From: Synechococcus sp. PL34863bin_39
GTDB taxonomy: Bacteria; Cyanobacteriota; Cyanobacteriia; PCC-6307; Cyanobiaceae
Direction of reading: 5' to 3'
DNA length: 13,147 nt
Assembly: GCA_011523155.1 (NCBI GenBank)
Contig: WTHL01000265.1
Coordinates: 1-13,147, forward strand
The first letter of the stretch is position 1. The number at the start of each line of letters is the position of its first letter. Positions 6,785 through 12,432 of the stretch are shown in pieces. Made by a program: the position numbers and the translations under genes. A model generated the notes under the pieces. The model saw only the letters and a list, made by a program, of their open reading frames with translations. It did no database searches and was not told where the DNA came from.

Positions 6785-6812
6785 CCCGGGACACGGAGAA
6801 CCGCGTCCCGGG
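6785..6812. terminator. strong hairpin 3' of the Nif11-type gene
   Basis: CCCGGGAC (6785-6792) pairs with GTCCCGGG (6805-6812). After one A-C mismatch the stem continues with CGG/CCG around an AGAA loop, giving 11 bp in total. It begins 8 nt past the stop of the minus-strand gene at 6821. No T-run follows on either strand, so it may be a 3' end stabiliser or a non-canonical terminator. Confidence 0.45.
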
Positions 6813-6820
6813 CTCAGGCT

Positions 6821-6994
6821 TCACTGATGCTCCCGCTGCCAGCGGGTGAGGTTCGCCGGCGAGAACTTGTGACCATGGCGCTGGGCCACCTTGGCGACAC
6901 AGGTGTTGTCCTTGCCGCAGGCCTGGACTTCGCGGCGAATGGAGTCGTTGCTCTGTGCCTTGGCCATGAAGGTCTGAAGCTGTTTCATCGACAT
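6821..6994 (-). CDS. Nif11-type small protein with a cysteine pair (57 aa)
   Basis: The sequence follows the Nif11 domain pattern: MSMKQLQTFMAKAQSNDSIR at the start, a central helix (VAKVAQRHGHKF), and a final FSPANLTRW segment. In picocyanobacteria Nif11 domains serve as leader regions of ribosomally made peptides such as prochlorosins, but many are free-standing. Here the protein stops right after the domain, with no Gly-Gly cleavage site or core peptide, so it is more likely a stand-alone Nif11 microprotein. Unusually it has two cysteines, Cys26 and Cys32 (ACGKDNTCV). The ATG at 6994 has GAGG 8 nt upstream; a longer start at 7039 is less likely. The DCC oxidoreductase gene lies 57 nt upstream on the same strand. 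Confidence 0.75.
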   Translation of the reverse strand: MSMKQLQTFMAKAQSNDSIRREVQACGKDNTCVAKVAQRHGHKFSPANLTRWQREHQ

Positions 6995-7051
6995 GGGTGA
7001 AACCTCGCGATGGGTTCCTTCACCGCTAAGCGCCCCCATCAGGATCGGCAG

Positions 7052-7471
7052 TCAGCCGTCGGTTTTTCTTCCACTGGCGCCTGGGGGATTGCCGCGGCCG
7101 GCATCGGGATCCGGGGGGAGGCCGCGCAGACCAAGCACCAGACGCCTGGCCAGGAGCAGTCCCGGATAGGCGACGGCAGCGCGTTGTCGATCAGCAAACA
7201 CCACGCGCAGCAGACGCAGCAGGGGATCACTCGGCTGCATCCGGCGGCTCAACTCTGCGATCGCGGCACTGCCGTGCCAACACGTCTCGCCCTCCAGCAA
7301 CACAGCGCCATCGGCAAGGTTCAACCCCTTGGCCCGCAGGTCGCGGCGGATGCCCCGATCGCTGCGGCCATCAACAATGCGCAGCGACGGCAAGCCTGAG
7401 GCCAGTTCACTGCGCAGGGCGAAATGACGGCAGAAGAGACAGCCACCGTCGTACACGAGGGTGAGCGTCAT
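7052..7471 (-). CDS. DCC family thiol-disulfide oxidoreductase (DUF393)
   Basis: The 139-residue product begins MTLTLVYDGGCLFCRHF, the hallmark of the DCC family (YDGxCxxC), with Cys11 and Cys14 as the predicted redox pair. A thioredoxin-like body follows (LRIVDGRSD, DGAVLLEGETCWHGSAAIAEL), then a C-terminal helical part (LLRLLRVVFADRQRAAVAY). The last 20 or so residues are Pro/Gly-rich and probably disordered. No signal peptide is present. DCC proteins are predicted to handle protein disulfides, though physiological partners are seldom known. The ATG at 7471 fits the family N-terminus; its ribosome binding site is weak. It is divergent from the secreted protein at 7555 and precedes the cysteine-pair Nif11 gene. 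Confidence 0.85.
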   Translation of the reverse strand: MTLTLVYDGGCLFCRHFALRSELASGLPSLRIVDGRSDRGIRRDLRAKGLNLADGAVLLEGETCWHGSAAIAELSRRMQPSDPLLRLLRVVFADRQRAAVAYPGLLLARRLVLGLRGLPPDPDAGRGNPPGASGRKTDG

Positions 7472-7554
7472 GGAGTCAACGCAGCTGGAGACGGCAACTT
7501 CGCGCACGATCGTTCCTGGGATCAAGCCAGGATGGGACCCTTCGCATCCGGCCG

Positions 7555-7989
7555 GTGCTGGCACCACTCCTGAACTGCCTGACGGCTCTCGTTCTGCTGG
7601 GGACCATGCTCCTGGCCACGCCTGGATCAGCGACAGCAGCAACAGAGTCCGGGTTGCGGGCTGATCGCTGGCTCTGCGATGGCGATCTGCTCAGCCTGAC
7701 GACCACCAGCGGCGCTGTCGACCTGCAGGGCCTCAGCAGCCCGGTCCCCAACGTGCAAGACGGAACGGTGCCCGGTGATGGCGTTCTTATCAGCTGGCGG
7801 GGAACCACCTTCCAGCTGCCGCGCACCAATAACGCGGGTGCACCCAGCTACACCGATGGACGCTGGTGGTGGCGTGCCGCTGACCCCCTGCACCCTGAAT
7901 GGAAGCAGCGCCGCGGCGCGATCATCAGTTACGCGTGCAGCCTGCCATCTGAAACAACAGGGCCTCAGCCGCCGGCTGCAGCTGGCTGA
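7555..7989 (+). CDS. secreted protein with MliC-like lysozyme inhibitor features
   Basis: A GTG at 7555 opens a 144-residue protein with a clear signal peptide (hydrophobic core LTALVLLGTMLL, probable cleavage after SATA near residue 28). The mature part has two cysteines, Cys41 (WLCDGD) and Cys128 (SYACS), well placed for one disulfide. The segment FQLPRTNNAGAPSYTDGRWW resembles the conserved LP...SGxxYxDG...W region of MliC/PliC inhibitors of c-type lysozyme, and the opening CDGDLLSLTT fits the first strands of that fold. The Ser-Gly of the inhibitory loop is Ala-Gly here, so lysozyme inhibition is uncertain. A later ATG at 7606 would destroy the signal peptide. It is exported, probably to the periplasm. 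Confidence 0.65.
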   Translation: MLAPLLNCLTALVLLGTMLLATPGSATAATESGLRADRWLCDGDLLSLTTTSGAVDLQGLSSPVPNVQDGTVPGDGVLISWRGTTFQLPRTNNAGAPSYTDGRWWWRAADPLHPEWKQRRGAIISYACSLPSETTGPQPPAAAG

Positions 7990-7997
7990 AGCAGACC

Positions 7998-8138
7998 TCA
8001 ATCCGTCGCGGAGGTGATCACAGGGTTGTCAGTCACGGCACGACGAACCAGGTCCTCGAGGCGTCTGCAGTCAAGACAACGGCAGGGGGAATCGTCCTGG
8101 GAATGATGAAAGCGAATCGGCGTTCTGCGGGCGCTCAT
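7998..8138 (-). CDS. short Cys-containing protein (46 aa), tentative
   Basis: From the ATG at 8138 the frame encodes MSARRTPIRFHHSQDDSPCR and a following CLDCRRLEDLVRRAVTDN segment. It holds three cysteines in the pattern C-R-C-L-D-C, next to two histidines, which might bind zinc. The frame extends upstream to 8252, but that part reads less like protein. There is no good ribosome binding site. It converges on the secreted protein gene with an 8-nt gap. It is short and could be a chance frame. Confidence 0.4.
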   Translation of the reverse strand: MSARRTPIRFHHSQDDSPCRCLDCRRLEDLVRRAVTDNPVITSATD

Positions 8139-8253
8139 CGGAACGGCGGCGGCGATTGCGCGAGTTATGCCGTGGATGGCGAACGGAACCAAGCCATCAA
8201 CCAATGACCTGCAACAGACCGTGATGCCGGCGAACGCAACCGTGCCGGCCAAC

Positions 8254-8457
8254 TCACACGTGCCTGCGGTCGCGTGAACGGCGGTCGTGTGAATGCTGGT
8301 CCCGTGAACGGTGGCGGTGACGTGAGCGGTGTCTCAGCGCCTTGATCATGCGTCGCGGCTTGGAGAGAACACGATCCACCTCCGCGAGGTTGGAAACCCA
8401 GAGGAGCACCGACAGCAACAGAAGCAGGCCTGCGAGCCAGCCGTAGATCCAGAGCAT
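8254..8457 (-). CDS. small membrane protein with a His/Arg-rich repetitive tail (67 aa)
   Basis: An N-terminal helix (MLWIYGWLAGLLLLLSVLLW) spans the membrane. A short linker (SNLAEVDRVLSKPRR) leads to a tail of about 25 residues made almost only of Arg, His, Ser and Asp (LRHRSRHRHRSRDQHSHD onward). The tail is coded by imperfect repeats; CGTGAACGG recurs exactly 30 bp apart (8273 and 8303 on the plus strand), which is 10 codons. Such a tail could bind metal, nucleic acid or anionic lipid, but this is inference. The ATG at 8457 is used; a TTG one codon earlier is better spaced from GGGAG. It lies 33 nt after the gene at 8491 on the same strand. Confidence 0.6.
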   Translation of the reverse strand: MLWIYGWLAGLLLLLSVLLWVSNLAEVDRVLSKPRRMIKALRHRSRHRHRSRDQHSHDRRSRDRRHV

Positions 8458-8490
8458 CAACTCAGCGGGACTCCCCCAACCCTGCCAGGC

Positions 8491-8679
8491 TCAGGCCGCA
8501 GCCAGGGTGAGATCGTCATCCTCGTGATCCGCCTGAAGATCGGCGAAGGACTCACCGTCCTCGATCGCGTAGAGCTTGAAAAGGGCCATCGCAGCCTCAT
8601 CCCAGCGTTCATGGTCCACCGCGTCCAGCATCTGTTGAAACACCAGCACGTTGACAACCTCAAGATCGAGTGCGTGCAT
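8491..8679 (-). CDS. small acidic protein (62 aa)
   Basis: The product begins MHALDLEVVNVLVFQQMLDA and continues with two predicted helices (MLDAVDHERWDEAAMALFKLYAI), then a very acidic C-terminus (DGESFADLQADHEDDDLTLAAA). It is soluble, without a signal peptide. The regular amphipathic pattern supports a real gene. The ribosome binding site is weak. It is divergent from the GT2 gene starting at 8805 and probably shares a transcript with the membrane protein gene at 8254. The family is not recognised. Confidence 0.6.
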   Translation of the reverse strand: MHALDLEVVNVLVFQQMLDAVDHERWDEAAMALFKLYAIEDGESFADLQADHEDDDLTLAAA

Positions 8680-8804
8680 CGCAAGGACTCAACTGGGCGC
8701 AAGCTATCCACGCCAGGGGAAAGCACCATCCACCAAAGCGAAAAACTGGTGGAAGATTCAAAACCCGGCGCAGGCTGGGCCCACGACAAGCACGACCGGA
8801 GCTG

Positions 8805-10058
8805 ATGCAGCCGTTGCACCTGGACGTCGACGCCATCACGGCGACCTGCCTGAGTCTTCTCGGCATCGCCCTGCTCGCCAATGCAGGCCTCCTGGTGCTG
8901 CTGGCTGGCCTGCGCCGGGTCTTCGCCTCCGCCCCCTGCCTCGTTCAAGACCCTCCAACGCCTCGGGATGCTGACGCCACAAGCCTCACGGTGGTCATCC
9001 CGGCCTTCAACGAAGAAGACAACATCGTGCGGTCTCTCAGCAGCGTGCTTCGCTCCGAGCCACCGACAAACCACTGGCGCGTCATCGTGGTTGACGACGA
9101 CTCCAGCGACGCCACCGCCGCCATCGCCGAGTCCACCGCCCAGGCCTACGCAACCGACTGCACCGCAGAGGTCTCCGTGCTGGCCGCGGGGGCACGGCCC
9201 CAGGGGGAGCGCTGGGTGGGCAAGAACTGGGCCTGCAGCCGCGCGATGGAGCAGGTGACCAGCGCCTGGGTGCTGTTCCTTGACGCCGATGTGAGCCTGG
9301 CGCCGTCAACCCTGCGACGAGCCCTTCACCAGGCTGTGCATGAGCAGGCGGATCTGTTCAGCCTGGCCCCCCGCCTGGTGTGCAGCTGCCTGGCGGAGTG
9401 GATGGTGCAGCCGATCATGGCCAGCCTGCTCGGGCTCGGATTCCCGATTGCAGCTGCCAACGACCCTGCATCCGACATCGCCTTCGCAGCGGGCCCCTTC
9501 ATGCTGTTCCGCACCGACAGCTACGCGGCCATCGGCGGCCACAGGGCCATGGCCGGCGAAGTGGTTGAGGATCTTGCCCTGGCGCAACGGATCAAACGCA
9601 GTGGATACCGCCTGCGCTACTGCCTCGGACTCGATGCAGTGGATCTGCAGATGTATTCCGACCTTGCCTCCCTCTGGGAAGGCTGGAGCAAGAACTGGTT
9701 CCTGGGCCTCGAGCGCAGTGTCGTCAAAGCGCTCGGCGCCGGTGGCGTGGTGTTGCTGATGTTCAGCGGGCCCTGGCTGATCACGGCTGCCGCTCTGGTA
9801 TTGACAGCGTTGCTGGTCCCGGTCAACCAGGGCGCTCCCGGCCTGCTGATCGCTGCCATCGCCCTCGGACTCACGGGGGTCGGTCTTCAACTCGCCCTGA
9901 GGCTCTGGATCCGCGCCCGCTTCTCCCTGCCCATGCAGCATTGGTGGCTGATGGGTGCAGGGGGATTGATCGTGGCAGCGATCGCGCCGGTCTCCGTCTG
10001 GCGCAGTCTCACCGGGTTCGGCTGGACCTGGAAAGGGCGCTCTCTTGCAAGCCGATGA
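8805..10058 (+). CDS. membrane-associated GT2 glycosyltransferase (HpnB/CruG-like)
   Basis: This 417-residue protein has an N-terminal membrane helix (about 15-40) and a GT-A catalytic domain. Motifs are VVIPAFNEEDN (63-73), VVDDDSSD (95-102), WVGKNWAC (137-144), the metal-binding DADV (160-163), the acceptor-site GEVVEDLALAQRIK with the catalytic-base candidate Asp256, and a WEGWSKN segment (290-296) in place of the usual QxxRW. Several C-terminal membrane helices follow (about 310-400). The GKNWAC motif and layout resemble glycosyltransferases linked to hopanoid (HpnB) or carotenoid glycoside synthesis, so a lipid acceptor is likely, but the acceptor is not proven. The ATG at 8805 has GGAG close upstream (3-nt spacing). 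The P450 at 2936 may also act on carotenoid-type molecules, though the genes are about 4.5 kb apart. Confidence 0.85.
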   Translation: MQPLHLDVDAITATCLSLLGIALLANAGLLVLLAGLRRVFASAPCLVQDPPTPRDADATSLTVVIPAFNEEDNIVRSLSSVLRSEPPTNHWRVIVVDDDSSDATAAIAESTAQAYATDCTAEVSVLAAGARPQGERWVGKNWACSRAMEQVTSAWVLFLDADVSLAPSTLRRALHQAVHEQADLFSLAPRLVCSCLAEWMVQPIMASLLGLGFPIAAANDPASDIAFAAGPFMLFRTDSYAAIGGHRAMAGEVVEDLALAQRIKRSGYRLRYCLGLDAVDLQMYSDLASLWEGWSKNWFLGLERSVVKALGAGGVVLLMFSGPWLITAAALVLTALLVPVNQGAPGLLIAAIALGLTGVGLQLALRLWIRARFSLPMQHWWLMGAGGLIVAAIAPVSVWRSLTGFGWTWKGRSLASR

Positions 10059-10084
10059 AGCGACCGATGAGCCTGCGCTTGCGA

Positions 10085-11044
10085 TCAGGCGGCAGCCGCC
10101 AACCCTGAAGCCCCGGGGCCATCTTCATCGGTTGATGGCCGCTGCATGGACCCATGAGCCTGGATCAGACTCCAGGCCTCCTCAGGCGTGTCAGCGAACT
10201 GGAAGAGATCGAGGTGGTCATCACGGATCAGACCGCAGTCGGCCAGGTAGTCGAAATCAATCAGTCGTCTCCAGAACTCCGATCCGAAGAGGATGACCGG
10301 CATCGGACTCTTGTTGGCGGTCTGGCGCAGGGTCAGCACCTCGAAGAGTTCATCGAGCGTTCCGAAGCCGCCAGGGAACAGCACCGCCGCTGTGGAGCGC
10401 ATGACGAAATGAATCTTCCGCAGGGCGAAATAATTGAACTGAAAGCAGAGCTCCGGGGTGATGTAGGGATTGGGTTCAGGCTCCCCGGGCAACTTGATGC
10501 TCAGGCCGATGGAACGGGCACCGGCATCAAAGGCACCGCGGTTGGCCGCCTCCATCACACCCGGGCCTCCACCGGTCACCACCACGTGGGCATGATCCCC
10601 CTTGGCTTGCCCCTGGGAGACCAGGCGAGCGAAGACGCGTGCCGCGTCGTAGTAGGGAGCAAACCGCAGTTGCTGTCGACATCGATGCAACTGGCGCTCC
10701 AGACGGGCGTTTCCCGGATCGGAGGCAAGGGCAGCCTCAGCACAGATGACGCGATCCTGAGCTTCGGCTGGCTCAAGAATATTCACTCCACCAAAGATGA
10801 TGATCGTGGATTCGATCCCCTCAGCATCAAGAATCTGCTGCGGCTTGGTGATTTCAAGCAACATGCGAACCCCACGCATCTCCTCACTCTCCAGAAGTGA
10901 GTCATCAGCGTGAGCCAATCGATAACTGGCAGATTCGAGAATCTTCTCCAGGTTGCGTTCAACCAGCGATGGATTCTCACTCCTTAAGCATTGGGCAGCT
11001 GCATCGGCTTCAAGGCCACCCTTGCGCTGAAACTGATCGGTCAT
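10085..11044 (-). CDS. LOG family protein (nucleotide phosphoribohydrolase)
   Basis: The 319-residue protein has the two LOG signatures, GGGPGVMEAANRGA (158-171) and PGGFGTLDELFE (224-235), with Arg209-Lys210 between them. LOG enzymes release free base from cytokinin riboside or other nucleoside 5'-monophosphates; many were once annotated as lysine decarboxylases. The first 75 or so residues form a helical extension before the Rossmann-type core, as in longer bacterial members (TIGR00730-type). The C-terminal tail is Gly/Ala-rich. The start is firm: AGGAGG lies 3 nt before the ATG at 11044. The gene converges on the GT2 gene with a 26-nt gap. The biological substrate cannot be read here; a general nucleotide-salvage role is at least as likely as hormone synthesis. 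Confidence 0.9.
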   Translation of the reverse strand: MTDQFQRKGGLEADAAAQCLRSENPSLVERNLEKILESASYRLAHADDSLLESEEMRGVRMLLEITKPQQILDAEGIESTIIIFGGVNILEPAEAQDRVICAEAALASDPGNARLERQLHRCRQQLRFAPYYDAARVFARLVSQGQAKGDHAHVVVTGGGPGVMEAANRGAFDAGARSIGLSIKLPGEPEPNPYITPELCFQFNYFALRKIHFVMRSTAAVLFPGGFGTLDELFEVLTLRQTANKSPMPVILFGSEFWRRLIDFDYLADCGLIRDDHLDLFQFADTPEEAWSLIQAHGSMQRPSTDEDGPGASGLAAAA

Positions 11045-11060
11045 TTTCCTCCTTTTTCAC

Positions 11061-11095
11061 GACACCATCAGAGCTGATTTCCGCTGGCTGGTGTC
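11061..11095. promoter_or_regulatory. inverted repeat upstream of the LOG gene
   Basis: GACACCA (11061-11067) and TGGTGTC (11089-11095) are perfect complements separated by 21 nt, and a smaller TCAG/CTGA pair lies inside (11068-11077). The element is 17 nt upstream of the LOG start codon and could be an operator or a leader hairpin. Confidence 0.35.
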
Positions 11096-11180
11096 ACATC
11101 GTGCCGATTCTTCACCCACACCATTGGGCAGCCAACAGCCGCAGCGCGACACTTCTGGGAAGTGAATCCTTGGGCCTTGT

Positions 11181-11423
11181 TCAGGACTGCTGAGCCCTGA
11201 ACCCCTTGAGCTTGTCGAGGTCCTTCGACTGATCGAGCTTGAAGTCGGTGAGGATCAGAGCCTTGCCGATCGTGCCGATGGCATCCTCCATGCGCTGAAG
11301 CTGGGCAGCCCCCGGATCGGATGATCGCGCCGCACGGATCACCGCTGGCGTGAGCGCCTCTGCAGCCGCCTCCATCGCAGCGGCAAGGCCCTCAACAGTC
11401 GCCAGCGCGTCCTCAGGTTTCAT
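11181..11423 (-). CDS. small hypothetical protein (80 aa)
   Basis: The product starts MKPEDALATVEGLAAAMEAA and is predicted to be nearly all helical, with an Ala-rich first half and a charged second half (RMEDAIGTIGKALILTDFKL, then DQSKDLDKLKGF). It could form a helical bundle or coiled coil. There is no signal or membrane segment. The ATG at 11423 has GGA 6 nt upstream; an in-frame TTG at 11441 would add six residues. It follows the gene at 11451 on the same strand with a 27-nt gap, so the two likely share a transcript. A 7-bp inverted repeat, GTTCAGG/CCTGAAC (11179-11202), overlaps its stop. The family is not recognised. Confidence 0.65.
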   Translation of the reverse strand: MKPEDALATVEGLAAAMEAAAEALTPAVIRAARSSDPGAAQLQRMEDAIGTIGKALILTDFKLDQSKDLDKLKGFRAQQS

Positions 11424-11450
11424 CAGCGTTCCGTTCGGCAATCAGTGACG

Positions 11451-11672
11451 TCAGCGAAGCCCGGTCTCCCCGAAGCTGACTTCAAGGATCGCGGCCTTCA
11501 GCAGAGTCTGCATCCTCTGCAGATCCACCTGCTCCCCTGGTTCGCCGCCGGGCCAGCGTTCAAGCCGGAATGTGACGGAATCGAGCAGCAATCGAAGGCC
11601 ACCCGCATTCAGGGACATCTCCACCGTGGGTTCGTCAGGACGCATGCCGTCGATCTGCGCATCGTCCCCCAT
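11451..11672 (-). CDS. small hypothetical protein (73 aa)
   Basis: It starts MGDDAQIDGMRPDEPTVEMS and has an acidic N-terminus (about 1-20). The rest has strand-like segments (GGLRLLLDSVTFRLERW, AAILEVSFGETGL) around a short helix (VDLQRMQTLLKA), suggesting a small alpha/beta domain. The ATG at 11672 has GGAAGAG close upstream, with GGA 6 nt away; a GTG one codon earlier is also possible. It is divergent from the secreted protein gene at 11737 (64-nt gap) and lies upstream of the gene at 11181 on the same strand. There is no membrane or export signal. The function is unknown. Confidence 0.65.
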   Translation of the reverse strand: MGDDAQIDGMRPDEPTVEMSLNAGGLRLLLDSVTFRLERWPGGEPGEQVDLQRMQTLLKAAILEVSFGETGLR

Positions 11673-11736
11673 CACTCTTCCAGGCCGCTGCCCGCAGTCT
11701 GACTAAGTTGAAGGATGGCGACAGCCTTTGCTCCTG

Positions 11737-12186
11737 ATGCGTCTGCGACCGCCCACCAGCCTTGCCCTCCGCACCCTTGCCATGACAGTGATCGCCATGC
11801 CTGGGATCAGTGCTGACTGGAGACCCCCGCAGGAACCTGAGCGCTGGGCACTCATCCGCCGCACCCTGCAGGGTGCAGGCCGCATCGACAACGCTGACTG
11901 GGTGTTCTTCGGATCCCTGGAAACCGACACAACGCAGGCTGCTGAGTACCTGCGCAATCTGCGTCCCCAGACCCAGGGAGGCGATGGCGTGGTGTTCGAT
12001 GGCCTGCTGCTGCTGAAACGGACGGAGGACAGCGACTGGCGTGTCCGCCCCCTCACCATGCGCGCCCTCTGCGGCGATCAACGTCTCGAACGTCTTGGCA
12101 CCGACGGACGGTGGAGCGACTACTCAGGGCGCCAAGGCACTGAAGTCAAAGTCGGTTGGATCTGCAGGACAGCCCAGGAGCGCTGA
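11737..12186 (+). CDS. secreted hypothetical protein (149 aa)
   Basis: An N-terminal signal peptide is visible (MRLRPPTSLALRTLAMTVIA, cleavage probably after GISA near residue 26). The mature protein has Trp-rich strands (PERWALIRRTL, NADWVFFGSLETD, GDGVVFDGLLLLKR) and two cysteines, Cys112 (RALCGDQ) and Cys143 (GWICRTA), near the C-terminus that could form a disulfide. The arrangement loosely resembles surface-adhesin protein E-like domains, but I would not assign it. The ATG at 11737 lacks a clear ribosome binding site; a TTG at 11728 is better spaced from AAGGA and would add three residues. The gene converges on the microprotein gene at 12190 with a 3-nt gap. The product is likely periplasmic or surface-exposed. 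Confidence 0.7.
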   Translation: MRLRPPTSLALRTLAMTVIAMPGISADWRPPQEPERWALIRRTLQGAGRIDNADWVFFGSLETDTTQAAEYLRNLRPQTQGGDGVVFDGLLLLKRTEDSDWRVRPLTMRALCGDQRLERLGTDGRWSDYSGRQGTEVKVGWICRTAQER

Positions 12187-12189
12187 GCT

Positions 12190-12432
12190 TCACGCCTCAG
12201 GATCATCGGCCCCGGAGCGTCGGATCAATTCCGCCAGCATGCTGAGCTTCGCGTTTTCCGACTCCGACGCCCGCGCCGCCAGCCAGGCCCGGGACGCTTT
12301 CTGTTGATCCAGCTGCTGAAGAAGGGCCAACGCCGCCTCCCGTAACTCCTCAATGCTCTGGCAATCACGGATCCAGCGAGACAGTCGCTCACTTTCGAAC
12401 GATTGCTCCAATCCTTTTTTCAGGGGTTCCAT
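12190..12432 (-). CDS. small helical protein coupled to the M32 carboxypeptidase gene
   Basis: The 80-residue product starts MEPLKKGLEQSFESERL and is predicted to be helical throughout. Residues 11-52 match the protein at 4731-4898 without gaps (17 identities in 42, including FE..RL, I.EL, AL.LL, QQK), so the two are paralogues. This copy adds about 28 C-terminal residues (ARASESENAKLSMLAELI onward). Its ATG shares one base with the TGA of the upstream M32 peptidase (TGATG at 12434-12430, minus strand), which implies translational coupling and a common transcript. There is no membrane or signal segment. The family is unknown to me by name; a link to the peptidase is suggested only by gene order. 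Confidence 0.75.
   Translation of the reverse strand: MEPLKKGLEQSFESERLSRWIRDCQSIEELREAALALLQQLDQQKASRAWLAARASESENAKLSMLAELIRRSGADDPEA

Noticed and set aside
6761..7000. Plus-strand frame over the Nif11-type gene
   Set aside because: It is antisense to a recognisable Nif11 domain and has no protein-like pattern of its own.
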